DNA of 32,058 bases, taken from positions 1-32,058 of the forward strand of contig KV919281.1 of the NCBI GenBank assembly GCA_002049455.2, read 5' to 3'. Shown here one piece after another: positions 9,364 through 19,745 of this stretch (within the stretch, counting starts at the first letter, position 1; every line of letters starts with the position of its first letter). The DNA comes from Porphyra umbilicalis (taxonomy: Eukaryota; Rhodophyta; Bangiophyceae; Bangiales; Bangiaceae). The position numbers were made by a program, and so were the translations under genes. Under the pieces are notes generated by a model. It was given only the letters and a program-made list of their open reading frames with translations, had not been told where the DNA came from and ran no database searches.

Positions 9364-11575
9364 ATGGACGACGTGCTTGAGATGACCAGCGGCTGCTCCC
9401 TCAATTCCCTCCTCGCGTACGTGTCGGAGCCGCCGCCGGATGTGTCGCTGGGCCGCCTTTTCGGCGGCCCCAACAGCTCCCTAACCAACCTGCTCAGCGG
9501 CAGCACCGCGCCCGAGGGGTCTGCCTATGGCGGCGGCAGCGGCGGCGGCGGCGGCGGGATGCCGCCGCCCCCCACCATGATGGGCGGCGTCAGCGGCATG
9601 GCCGCATGCGGCGACGGCGCCTGGGGCGCCACCGATGCCGGCCTCGTCGGCAAGCGGGAGCGCTGCGTCGGCGGCGTTGCCCCTCCCGTCACCGCCTCCA
9701 CGGCCACCCTCCCCCTCCCCGGTCGCTCCTCCCCATCCCTCGCGGTGCTCGCGGAGCAAGCGTCGCGCAACTTGTGGCACTCGGACGCGGCGGGCCCACC
9801 GGCGGGCGTCAAGTGGCCGCCGCCGGGCGTCGACGCTGCGTGCAGCAGCGGCGGCGGCCTCGAACGCCCCATGCGCCCGTCCACGCCGCTCGGGCGGCTG
9901 CTGCTGAGCGCGTCGCCGGGGGGGAGCTTTGCGGGCCTCGGCGCCCTCTCCCCGTCGTGGGTGTCGGCGGGACCTGGCGACACTGGGGGCGTCGCTTCCG
10001 ACGGCATTTGTCGGAGCACGAGCCCCGCGGGCGCCCACGCCGGGGCGCTCGCGCACCCGCGCTTGGCGCCCGACGGCCGCCGCTCCCCGTTGGCGGTGGC
10101 GGCGGCGAACGCGGCGGCGGCTGCCGCCGCCGTGGCCGCCGGCACGGCCTGCGCGCGGCAGGCGGTGGCGGCCGCCGTGGCGGCGCCGCGACGCCCGGGG
10201 CCGCCCCTCCACCCAGCGGTCGTGCGGCCGACGGCGCGGCCGGCGGTGGCGCGGCCGCTGGCCACCCACACGGCACTGGCGGCGGTGGGGGGCGGCCCGT
10301 CGGCGTCCGTGGCGGCACCGCCGCCGCCGCCCCCGTCACGGTCATTGACCATGTATGCGCCACCGCCGACGGCGGCGCCACGGCCGTCCCCCCACCCCAT
10401 GCTGCCCGCGTATGCGGCGGCGCCACCCGCACCGCAGGCGCCTGGGGCGGTGGCGCCGGCGGCGGCGCCTGCCCCGACCGCGCCGCCGCCAGGGTCCCGG
10501 CCGTCCCTCTCCACCGCCGTCTTTGCGGCCGCCCGCACGGCGGTCGCGCGCACGCGGCGCACGGGGGAGCCGCTCGAAGCGGCCGCACCGCCACCGCCGC
10601 CCGTGCCGCCGCCGCCGCTGGCGGTGACGCGGGGCCCTGCCGTGGCAGCGGCGGTGCCATCGGCGCGGGCGGCGCCGCCGCCGTTGGCGACGGCGACGCC
10701 ACGGGCGGTCGCGCACGCGCACGCGCCGCCCGTGCGGGCCGTGGCGCCGCCGCCGCCAACGACGCTGGGCGGCATGCCATATGGCTACATGCCGGCCGAG
10801 GTGGCGGCCGCAGCGGCCGCGGCCGCGGCAGCGGCAGCGGCGGCCACCCCTGGGCGGCCACCGCTGCCGCGGCCGGGCGGGTATACGCATCTGCCACACC
10901 CCCTGCTGACCCTGCCTGGGGTGCTCTCGATGGCCGTTGCGCACCCCCCGCCGGGCATCCTAGGCGCCGGCGGCGTCCTCCCCCACCCCCACCGCGACGG
11001 CGTGGCGCGGCCGCCCGTCACGGCGGGCGCGTCCGCCCTCAAGCGCCGCCGCGTGAGCCCCCTGCCGACCATCCCCACCCCCCCGTCGACGGGGACGTGG
11101 ACGACCGGCAGCTGCCCCCCGAGCTCACCCACCGGGTCGTTGCCGACCTGTCGGCGGCGGGCGTCCCCCCGCACGTGTCCCTCCCCGCGCTCGCGCAGCG
11201 GGGCCTCGGCGGCACGACCAGCTCGGCGGCGCGGCGGATGACCCCCGAGGAGCGCACCGTCGCCCTCTACTGCCGGCGGTTGCGGAACCGGCGGTCGGCC
11301 AAGCGCTCCCGCGCCGCCCGCACGGCGGCGCTCGCGTCGCTGTGTGCGTCGGTGCAGCGCGTGGCGGCGACGGCGTCCGAGGTGCACGCGGCGGCGGTGG
11401 CGGCGGGCGCGGCGCTGCCGGCGCTGGAGGAGCGCGTGCGGCGGGCGGCCGAGGAGAACCGGCGTCTGTGCGCGGCGGGGGGGGGGGGGACGACGCGGAG
11501 GGGGGGGGAGGGTTGGCGTGCAAGATGGGGCCCGTGGATGGGGGGGTCAAGATGGAGGGCGTGGTCGGGCTCTAG
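9364..11575 (+). CDS. bZIP transcription factor with long low-complexity N-terminus, frame broken at two homopolymer runs
   Basis: The start ATGGACGACG at 9364 opens a frame whose first 45 residues are ordinary (MDDVLEMTSGCSLNSLLAYV, then LGRLFGGPNSSLTNLLSG), followed by about 500 residues rich in Ala, Pro and Gly. A basic LKRRRVSPLP near 560 may be a nuclear signal. At the C7 run 11078-11084 the frame moves to one encoding DGDVDDRQLPPELTHRVVAD and then the bZIP: LRNRRSAKRSRAAR has the N-x7-R signature, and the first zipper Leu follows after exactly nine residues. Zipper d positions are L, V, V, A, L, A, L, so it is a weak, Ala-rich zipper ending in EENRRLC. A second shift at the 13-G run 11477-11489 gives the end GLACKMGPVDGG...EGVVGL at 11575; unshifted it would run to 11618. 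With one base added at each run the product is 737 residues. Likely a nuclear DNA-binding dimer; targets unknown. Confidence 0.78.
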
Positions 11576-12782
11576 GTCGATAGGGGGGGGGGGGGAAGCG
11601 ATGGGGGGGAGAGGCTAATGGGGTGGTTGCTCGTGCGCAGCGCAGGACGCGTGGCGCTGCGGGCGCGACGACGGCGGCTGGACGCCGCGTCGTGCGCGGG
11701 ACGGGTTTGTGTGGAGCGTGGCGTATTTTGAGTGGGCTGTTGTGATGGAGTCGGCGCGCGAACGCCGGCGTGTACAGGCCGCTGTCATGGCCACCATGGC
11801 CGCGGCATGTTTGTATTGGAGGAGCTCTGAGGCCGACACCCCAGACTCACCCCGAACTCTAGCAAATGAACGGTGTGGTGCGCCTTTTTTTGTCCTTGTC
11901 TCGAAAGGATGTGGCGTGACGCGTGCCGAGGCGACGCGCCACGCTTGGCGGCTGGCCGCGCGAGCAGGGGCACTTGTCGGCGGCAGGTCCGACAACCGCC
12001 TGTGACCGTGAATGCGCGGCGCGGTCGGGCGGCGGGACGCGCCCCTGTCGAGCACCGCATCGGTCCACGGCCAAGCGTCGGACGTCCAGCGGCGGTGCGG
12101 ACCGACGCCGCCGCCGGTGTGGTGTGGACCCACCCGAGGTGGCCCGCGTCGGGCGGGCTGGCGTGCAGCACGTGAGGCGCGTGTTGCCCCGTCGCCCCCC
12201 TGCACCCACAGCCGTGCAGAGCGTCCACCGCAGAGGAAGCGGCATGCAGCTGCGAGGATGGAAGAAAAAAAGAAAAATAGAGCCACACATAAAGAGAAGA
12301 AAAAAAAAAAAACAAGAACAGCCTGTGCGGACCGCGTCGCACAGCCACTTGCGCCCGCGCCAACACCCATCCATCCAACAGCCACAAAGAGGCGAAACAG
12401 TGCGGTGATCGAGCGGCCGCCCGCCGGCGGCATCCACGTCGACTCCCGCCGCGTCGCGCGGTCGCCCAACGGGCGCCCCCACAGCGCAAGGGGCGGCGGC
12501 ATCGGGAGGGCATCGTCAGGCATCGCCCCCACCACCGACGCGACGCCGCGTCGGCGAGAACAAAACAGAGATATGTACAAACACAAACACAAACAAATGG
12601 CAAGTCCCGCACAGCCGCGCCCTTACGCGGCGACAATCAAAGCAACAGCAAGCACGCCGTCCAAAAACGTGACCAAGGTCAACAGCACCCAAACAGAGCG
12701 AGGTGGACCGACACGACGCGCTCTGCGCGTCGTCCGCCTCGGGAACTGGCGTTCCCCATCCTCCCCCAGCAACTGCGGACAC
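11576..12782. other. Convergent intergenic region between bZIP and BRK genes
   Basis: No gene is supported. A purine-rich, A-rich block at about 12258-12320 (including 13 consecutive A) contrasts with the GC-rich surroundings. Frames on the minus strand that start near 12590-12636 read it as Phe runs and lack any domain. 3' UTRs of both flanking genes must lie here. Confidence 0.45.
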
Positions 12783-15374
12783 CTACAGCTCCATGTCCAT
12801 GGACATGGACGCTGCGCTGATGCGCTTGCTGCGGCGGTTGCCGTCGGGCGGCACGCCCTTCCCCCCCCGGTCCCAGACGCGCCCCCCTCCGGTGACCTCC
12901 CCCCCGGCGTCATCCATCGCGTCGGGCGACGGCGTCGTCCCCGCTCCAGACTCCTCCGTGAAGCCGCTCGAGTGCTCGCTGCTGCTGCTCGGCGTCGCGC
13001 GCTTGCCGCACAACACCCGCTCCCGGTGGCCGCCATCATCGTCAGCGCCCGCACCGACCGGGACGACACCCTCAACGGCGACGCTCATGTTGACCATAGC
13101 CTCGACGACGCCGCCGACGCTGCTGCCGCCGCCGACGCTGACGCCGCCAAACTGGCTGCCGCCCCCGACGCTCGCGCCGCCCAAGTGGCTGCCCCCGCCA
13201 AAGCTGGCGCCACGGAGGCTGCCACCGGCGCCGCTCGGGATGCTCACGCCGGGCGCCGCACCGGGGCTACTCCCGCTCATCAGTAGGAGGCCCTCGAGGG
13301 CATCGGAGAGGGCAGGGGAGAGCGGCACCGAGGCGCCAAGCTCCGCCGCATCCAGCGCGGCGGCGGACGGGAGTTCATTGCCGCGGCCGCCCCCAGGGAC
13401 GGGGATGGGCATGGCGGGAGTGGCAGTCGCGGCGGCGGCCGTCGCCGCGCCACTGCCGGCATCGGCGGCGGCGCCACCACCCCCGCCGTCTGGGCCGTCG
13501 TCATCGTCCATCCCCCCATCGCCATCGCCGTCGCCGTCAGCCCCTCCACCAAATACCCCTAGTGGCGTCAGGACCCCCCCCGCGCCGAGGATGCTCTTGC
13601 GGTTACGAGCGCGGCGGGAGGAACTCAACTGCTCCTCCGCCTTGGGCAGCCACCCCGGGTGGCTGGCCATCCACGCGCCGAGGTTGCGACGGCACGGCGC
13701 CGCGTTGCCGCTCAGCGTACGGCCAGTGGCGGGCTCCCACACGGTCACCCGCGGTTCCCGGGCGGTGCGGAAGCCACCGGCGAGGCTGCCCAGAAAGTCT
13801 CCGCCGGCTGGAACAGACGACGACAGCGGGCAGTGCCCCACCGCGGGGGATGTGCTGAGGATGCCAGCCGTGCCATTGGCAGCACCAGTGGCGGCCGCGG
13901 CAACCCCGTTGGCCGCCGACACGGCGGCAGCGGTGGCCAACCCTCCCCCCGCTGCCGACAGGTTGCGGGCCTCATCCCCCCCCAAGGCGCTGAGCATGGC
14001 CAACCCCGACATGTCAAGGGAGCCGTGGCTCGACTCTGGCAAGCTGCCCGAACTCCCCGCCGGCCCGCCAAACGACGCCAACGACGCCGTTGCGTGTGCG
14101 TGGACGGCCAGCCCCCGCGACAGCACGTCGATGGTCATGGCGAGGGTTTCCTCCTCCGTCTTGCCGCCGCCCACAGAGGCGGTGAGCGCGCGCCACCGCT
14201 CCGGGTGGAGGGTGCCCATGTCGCGCCCAGCGGCGTGGGTCTCCTCCCCCAACCGCACCAGCGCTTCTTGCAGGCGGACGCGCAGGTCCGCTGGCCACTC
14301 GGACGCGTACGGCAGGTGGCCGACGCCCGCGGCAGGGGAGGTGCCCGGCGTTGCCGCCGACGCCGCTAATGCGGCTGCCACCGTCGCCGCCGTGTCGCCC
14401 GCCCCCTTGGCTTCGTCGGCGGGCGCCGCCGCCACCACCGCCGCTCGTTGCCGCGCGTCCGCCAGCAGCGCCGCCACCACCGGCGTGCACACGCACAGGT
14501 TGGCAAACGACGCAGAGGCGGCCTTGGCCCGCCGCGCGGCGGAGCGCCGCTTGGACGATTTGAGCTCGTCCGCCTTCTCCTCCCACCCGCCGTGGGTGAG
14601 CAACCACGTCGACAGGTTCCGGCGGTAGGGGGCGGCGTTGCCGGCCACCGTTTTGCCAGTCGCGGGCTCCCAAACCGTCACGTGCTCGTCGTCAATGCTC
14701 GAAAAGGAGCCAGCGTAGAGCGGCAGGGGGAGGGAACTGGTGTACGGGGAGCCGGCGGTGCTGCCGCCATTGCCAGCGGTGCCGCCACCGCCGCCAGCCG
14801 CCGCCAGCAGCGCCGCCGATGCACCACCCAGACCACCCCCGCCGCCGCCGACCGAAAAGGGGGAGCGCGACGCAACACTTGCGCCGTCGCACGTCGAGCC
14901 GGGGCTGGCGGTGAGCATGGAAAAGGCGGCGGGCGCCGACGCGGCGGCCAGCCCGCCCGCGCCGGCGGCAGCGCCAGCGGCGCCAGCAGAGCCCGCGGCG
15001 ACGACCGCGTCGTCCACCACAGACGCCGATGCGCCCACGCCCTGGCGTCCACACGCGGCCGCAACGTCGGCCATCAGTGCCATGGGGTCCCCCCCCCCCG
15101 CGACGGCCGCCGCCGCCGCCCCCGGCCGCGGGATGGCCACTGGTGCCGATCGCCCCCCCGCCAGCCCCCGCGCCGGGATGGGGATGGGCGCCGACGGCGC
15201 GCAGCCGTACGGTGGGGGCGTGCCGCCCGAGATGCCGCCACCCCCCGGGCCCGCCGCACCGGTCGGTGCGGGCGTGGCGGCGCCCGCCAGCACGACGCCC
15301 ACGTCGGCGTCGGCAGCGAGGCGTGCCAGCGCCGCCGGCGTCATGGGCGTCAGGCCGGTCGAGGCGGAATCCAT
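12783..15374 (-). CDS. Protein with two BRK-like domains, no helicase
   Basis: An unbroken 863-residue frame starts at 15374 in a perfect GCCGCCATGG context and ends with TAG at 12783. Two segments of about 50 residues are near copies: one near 232-282 (VTVWEPATGKTVAGNAAPYR, RNLSTWLLTHGGWEEK) and one near 540-590 (VTVWEPATGRTLSGNAAPCR, RNLGAWMASHPGWLPK). Each is followed by a basic Ser/Arg patch (SSKRRSAARR; SSSRRARNRKS). The pattern V-x-V-x5-G-x3-G-x2-AP-x4-L-x2-W-x3-H-x-x-W matches the BRK domain of Brahma/Kismet/CHD chromatin remodellers as I remember it (family knowledge). No chromodomain, SNF2 ATPase or bromodomain is visible. The rest is Ala/Gly/Ser-rich; residues about 715-760 form a degenerate GGGSxxGGxSV repeat, and SKRISAASMSMDMEL ends the protein. 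Probably nuclear and chromatin-associated by inference; it could instead be a divergent plant/algal domain resembling BRK. Confidence 0.75.
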   Translation of the reverse strand: MDSASTGLTPMTPAALARLAADADVGVVLAGAATPAPTGAAGPGGGGISGGTPPPYGCAPSAPIPIPARGLAGGRSAPVAIPRPGAAAAAVAGGGDPMALMADVAAACGRQGVGASASVVDDAVVAAGSAGAAGAAAGAGGLAAASAPAAFSMLTASPGSTCDGASVASRSPFSVGGGGGGLGGASAALLAAAGGGGGTAGNGGSTAGSPYTSSLPLPLYAGSFSSIDDEHVTVWEPATGKTVAGNAAPYRRNLSTWLLTHGGWEEKADELKSSKRRSAARRAKAASASFANLCVCTPVVAALLADARQRAAVVAAAPADEAKGAGDTAATVAAALAASAATPGTSPAAGVGHLPYASEWPADLRVRLQEALVRLGEETHAAGRDMGTLHPERWRALTASVGGGKTEEETLAMTIDVLSRGLAVHAHATASLASFGGPAGSSGSLPESSHGSLDMSGLAMLSALGGDEARNLSAAGGGLATAAAVSAANGVAAAATGAANGTAGILSTSPAVGHCPLSSSVPAGGDFLGSLAGGFRTAREPRVTVWEPATGRTLSGNAAPCRRNLGAWMASHPGWLPKAEEQLSSSRRARNRKSILGAGGVLTPLGVFGGGADGDGDGDGGMDDDDGPDGGGGGAAADAGSGAATAAAATATPAMPIPVPGGGRGNELPSAAALDAAELGASVPLSPALSDALEGLLLMSGSSPGAAPGVSIPSGAGGSLRGASFGGGSHLGGASVGGGSQFGGVSVGGGSSVGGVVEAMVNMSVAVEGVVPVGAGADDDGGHRERVLCGKRATPSSSSEHSSGFTEESGAGTTPSPDAMDDAGGEVTGGGRVWDRGGKGVPPDGNRRSKRISAASMSMDMEL

Positions 15375-16158
15375 GGCGGCCCGCTAGCGGCGGCGGCGGT
15401 GCCGTGCCTGGCGGGCCGAGAGGCGGGCGGCGGGGCCCCCGCCAGCGGCGATGGCAGCAGGGATCGGGGCAGCTACCTGGGGAGAGGGAGTGAGGGGGAG
15501 GCAGGTAAGACGACGGCCGGGGAGGGACGACCACCGTGCACCGCCACTGCTGCGCGTGCGCCCGCGCACCGCCGCGCGTCGCGGAACGCGCGCGTCCTGT
15601 CCCCCGCCGTCGTCGCGACGGACCGCGCGGGGCCTGCCTGGCGGGGGTCACCGGCGGCGTCACGGCCTGGCGGGGCTGGCGTGCAGCAGGCCGGTCGCAT
15701 CCCCCGGCACACCCCCCGTCGGAGGCCCTGCCGCCGCACGGCCGATGCACCCGGCGCGCGAAGCCAGCCGCGGCAGCCGCCACAGCCGTGGCAACACCGC
15801 CTCCTCCCCAGACGACCTCAACGCAGTGGTCGACCGCGCGGGTGGTTGGCCCGGACGCCCGACCGAGCTGCCACCTCCCGCCCGAAGCCACCCCCGCCCC
15901 TTGCGTGGGCGCCCACCGGTGGGGCCGCGATGCCGTCACTCGATGGGCCGACGCGCGCGCCCGCTGCCGCACCGGGGGTCGCGTCGGCCACACCCGGCGC
16001 GCCTGCGCCAGCAGAGTGGGGGCCCAAACGCCTCTCCCGCTGGCGCTTGGGTGCCGCGGCGCGTGTCGGTTGCCGGGCCACGACCACCACCCCGAGCTGG
16101 TGCTGCACCGTCAGCTTCCGGTAGAATCCCCATCGGGGGGGGTGTTCGGTGGGTATCG

Positions 16159-16246
16159 AAGCCCATCGAATCGGGTGTCCGGTTGGAACTGATGGGGCCC
16201 GGACGGGGACAATGCCCGGGGGGAATCGGCCTCATCGGGCACCCAG
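16159..16246 (+). repeat. Dispersed repeat, copy A (inverted relative to copy B)
   Basis: AAGCCCATCGAATCGG at 16159-16174 is found exactly, on the opposite strand, at 18121-18136. Similarity continues with gaps through GATGGGGCC and GGCCTCATCGGGCACCCAGC. The unit is not coding. Confidence 0.65.
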
Positions 16247-18068
16247 CGGTGGAAGTCACGAGACCGAGGCTGCTGACAGCTTTTCTGAGACCAATCAGAA
16301 TCCCAATAAGCACATCATGCCTCAGGAGCCTTTCGGAAGGGAATGATGCAGGCAAGTTGCAAGTGGGTGTACCGAGGGGTATTGATCGTGACCGGTGGTG
16401 ACACCTGTCCAAGAAACACGCGCGCCTGGGCGTGTTTCTCTTTTTCTTCGCCATGCATTTCTTGGTCAGCTAGGACGATTCTGATGACGTACGCGTGGTG
16501 TCTGGCACGAGAAAAAAGTGCCCATGGCGGTGCACATGCGAACCAGGGCAATACGCATACTGAGAGAAGTGGGTGCAGGGCTCGTCGCGGCGGCCGGCCG
16601 GCCGCTTCCCGTGCGCCAGCGGTGGGGACGGGTCCACCGCAAGCCCTACAGAACTCTAGGAAAACGACCCGCCCGTTCTGCCTTGCCCCCCCCCCAACGA
16701 GGACCGGCTACCAAAATCAGTCGACCATGACACCCCACTGCCACAGGGGGTGACGCCCTCCAAAGTGCGCAGCCGGCGCCGGCACGGTCCGCGGCGACCT
16801 CCCCGGCGCCACTGACATCGGCGCAGCAAAGGTCGCCGCAGCGAGCGGCTGCGGCGCGCGGGCAGCCGGACGGTCGGACAAATGAGAGAGGCCTCCCTGT
16901 GGATGCAGCGCCAGCTGTGCGGCAGCCGGTGGAGATGGCCGCGGCCATGGTGGTGGCGGGCCGGCACGACGTGCACCGCAGCTCGTGCGGTCGAAAACGT
17001 CCTCGTCCACCACTGTGCCGCAGGCAGCTGGGTCGCCGCTCGCCACACAGGACCGTCGCCACCTTCCTTCCCCCCTGCCCCGACCAACGCCCACGCAGCT
17101 TCAACGTACCATTCCACTGGCGCGTGGGGGTGGCCGCAAGCAACATGGCTTGAGCCCCGGCGGGCGCGCGACGGACCCACCGCCAACGGTGGCGGCGGCG
17201 GCGGCGGCAGTGACAGCGGCGGGGAGCCCCCACGGGCGGCACCCCCTGCCGCGGCGACCCGGCCGCGGCGCCCCCCCGCGTGACAGCGTCGCAGACGGCG
17301 CGGCATCCCCCCCGCGCCGGCGGCACGCCGCCGCCCGACCGACCGCCGCCGACCGGCCAAGCGGCGCGCGCGGGGGCGCGCCGAACGGGAAAAAAGTCGT
17401 TCAGCCGACGGGTCAGACGGCAAAGGGACGACAAGCAAAAAAAAAAAAAAAACGCAAAATACGCAACAGCACCGCCACGCGCACGGACGCAAGGCGGAAC
17501 GCGCGGCCGACGCGGCCGACGGCGTCGGGTCGGTTCCGTCAGCCACGGCGGCGTCCCCACCGCCACGGTGGCGGCGGCGGCGGCACCACTGCCCCCCGCC
17601 CCACCCCCCCCCCTCACACGTGCACAAAGAGGACGAGGGTGCCGCGGACCCCCCCCCATCACCCCCCCCCCCCCCGCTGTTTGGTTGATGACCGTCGTGC
17701 CAGTGGCGGCGGTGGAGACGGTGGTAAGCAGCGAGCCGCTCGCATCGGTGGTCTGGTAGGGGAGCGGGAGGGACGAGGGGTCGGGGCAAGTGGTGAGGGT
17801 GCCCATGTGGATCGCAGGCGAGAGGCAAGACGGTCACACGGCGATCAGACGACGAGTCCGTTAAGGCGTCGAACCCAGGCCAGTGCATTTGGCAGCCAAA
17901 GACACCATGTTTGATGATAACTCGCCTTCGTTCTAGTCCTTATCTTCACACGTGGCATGCTTTACATCAGCACCCTTGCATGACGAGCCTCGGCTGTCGG
18001 CTGTTCGGCCCGGGAACTCCGGGCAGGGCTCGTGAGAACGCCCATCAGAACCCCTGTTCGGTGGGCGA

Positions 18069-18136
18069 CCGGTGGGTGCGCGATAGGCCTCATCGGGTCC
18101 CATCCGGCCCCATCGAAACGCCGATTCGATGGGCTT
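18069..18136 (-). repeat. Dispersed repeat, copy B
   Basis: This is the reverse-complement partner of 16159-16246: 16 identical bases at one end, then GATGGGGCC, and GGCCTATCGCGCACCCACCG aligning to GGCCTCATCGGGCACCCAGC after a gap. The distance between the copies is about 1.9 kb. It may be two independent insertions of one family or the ends of one larger, decayed element. Confidence 0.6.
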
Positions 18137-18277
18137 GGGCGCGCGCTGGTGGGGGCCGATGCAGCCAGTTGGGCAATTCTTCCGAAATGACGACGGCGGC
18201 GGCCCGGTGGGGCGATGCGCCCGAGCTGGAGATTCCGCATCGGGCCAGCAGCAGCTGCCTGGTGACCGGCAGCAGCG

Positions 18278-18947
18278 CAGTGATGACTAACCGGGGGTGG
18301 GACACAAACGACTTTTTGTCATGTGGAAAGGCCAGAGCGACCTGTGGGGATTCCACAGGACGACAAAAACCGCACACATTGACATGGTTTTGTGGTGGCT
18401 CTTGTGGGTTACAGTTCGTGTGTCGACCCACGGCTGATCAGCAGATGAAATCTCCCCATGAACAGACAGCCCGACAGTGCGAAACAGCCAATCAACGCTT
18501 TGTCTCTAAGCCGATGATGGCCAATGAGAGCTCGAAACTTTCCTTCTGACGTCGCGCCATGCTCTCCACTGGGCCAACATAGTGGGAGAGCACTGTCGTC
18601 TTGTCGCCTTATTGTTGGGAGATATGCTCACACCCAACAGGCCGCCCACAAAGCAGCGGTCGCCTCCACATGCCTTTGTGGACGGACGCTCCGGCTGTTC
18701 CACATGGCTTTGTAAAGCGCACTTCCTGTCCACTTGGGCGGCCAGATTCGGCGCAATGCTCTTCCTCTTGTCGAGACGCTTCTGGCGGTGTAAAGACATC
18801 CAACCTCAGAAGACCAGAAATATGATCCACAAAGGTTTGTGGGGGAAATCTGCGTGTGTGACCCCGCACAGGCCGATTCCGTGACCGAATGTGGGTCCAC
18901 ATGGCCTAAAATGGCATTTGAGTCCCACCCCCGGTTAGACACCACTG
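18278..18947. mobile_element. Degraded fold-back / hAT-like miniature element
   Basis: The two ends are imperfect inverted repeats of roughly 50-55 bases: CAGTGATGACTAACCGGGGG at the left (18278) and, on the other strand from 18947, CAGTGGTGTCTAACCGGGGG, continuing as TGGGAC-CAAA and ending with CATGTGGA on both arms. Ends of the CAGTGGTNNCTAACC type are common in hAT transposons (family knowledge). The 670-bp interior has no protein frame, is AT-richer than its surroundings, and repeats the short motif CCACAAAG/CTTTGTGG several times (near 18650, 18675, 18822). No clear 8-bp target duplication is seen at these borders, so either the true ends lie slightly elsewhere or the element has decayed. 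Confidence 0.6.
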
Positions 18948-19745
18948 CGCAGGGGTGCCGCTGGACGAGACGGGTGGGAGGCGTCTGCGGTTGGGCCCGA
19001 GGCCCGTGGCCGGTCGCCAAAACAGCTTTGCAGCACGTGGACCGGGCCAACAAAAAGCTGCGCAGGAGTTGCACGTGGCCACCGCGTGGTCCAATAGCCA
19101 ATGAGCACGTGAGCGGGCTGTCTCGCCAGGCAGCCCGCTGATGACACACGCCCGCGCGCTGTCCGCCTCCCTCGGAAGTCGTGGGCTGCAGCCAGATTCA
19201 ATCCAGCGGGGCACACCGCCGCCACCACCGAAGGAAGAGCGTGGGTGGTCCAGTCGCCACCTCAATCGACACTGGCGGGTACCAGTGTCAGCGACTCTGG
19301 TCCCTTTTCGACGCAGAAATTTACAATTACATTTCGAATGGCTGTTAGTCCGCCTTGTCAAGCGGAAGTCCACGAAGCCCGTAGTGTGTCGGAGGTCGAG
19401 TCCCTGCAGCTTCGTGGCATGATGCTATCCACTCTCCTCCTGGAATGTGTAATACATGTGCGCAGGTCGCTCTGGTGGTGCGGGGTACGGGAAGGTCACT
19501 TCGTGATGAACACGGCAAAGCTGATAAGCAACACGAGCAATGGGACTTGTTGAGGCAACGGTTCCAGCCGGGTGCCCCAGACCCGCTGCCTCACGCAGTG
19601 TACGGGAGTAGTCTTCCTACTTGCGGACCCTCATCTCTCGATTTACCGTCCAAACCCCTCCCTCACTCCCTTCCAGTGACGCCCGCCACTTTGCGGTCCC
19701 GACGGCGCAGCCGTGGCTGCTGAGGTCGAGATGTGATTCACCTCT

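Larger units (their letters stand above)
15375..19745. other. Gene-poor region with repeat relics upstream of the BRK gene
   Basis: No protein gene is supported. From 15375 to about 16130 the DNA is GC-rich and probably includes the BRK gene leader and promoter. From 16130 the composition drops toward balanced AT/GC in patches that carry an inverted repeat pair (16159-16246 and 18069-18136) and the fold-back element at 18278-18947. Between them, 16740-17800 is GC-rich again with a 15-A run at 17438-17452 and several C runs. A perfect 8-bp stem (CCACGAAG / CTTCGTGG) spans 19371-19418. The mosaic suggests old insertions into spacer DNA. Confidence 0.45.

Noticed and set aside
8763..9380. + frame upstream of the bZIP start with a hydrophobic run (ALLALVLVLL)
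   Set aside because: One hydrophobic stretch in an otherwise Arg/Pro-rich chance-like frame that overlaps the bZIP start; no family features.
9525..10775. Minus-strand frame of 416 codons inside the bZIP gene
   Set aside because: Gly/Ala shadow of the low-complexity N-terminus; the bZIP strand carries the recognisable domain.
11785..12636. Minus-strand frame with Phe runs
   Set aside because: The Phe runs are the reverse reading of an A-rich tract; there is no domain and no good start context.
12703..14628. 641-codon + frame opposite the BRK gene
   Set aside because: Antisense shadow; the minus strand has the duplicated domain, perfect start context and full-length frame.
16656..17888. Minus-strand frames of about 400 codons
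   Set aside because: Cys/His/Arg/Pro-rich, crossing poly-A and poly-C runs, with two equally long overlapping frames; no motif.
19371..19418. Possible tRNA: 8-bp stem with GGTCGAGTCCC inside
   Set aside because: The T-arm-like part does not form a proper five-base stem and no D-arm, anticodon arm or seven-base acceptor layout fits.
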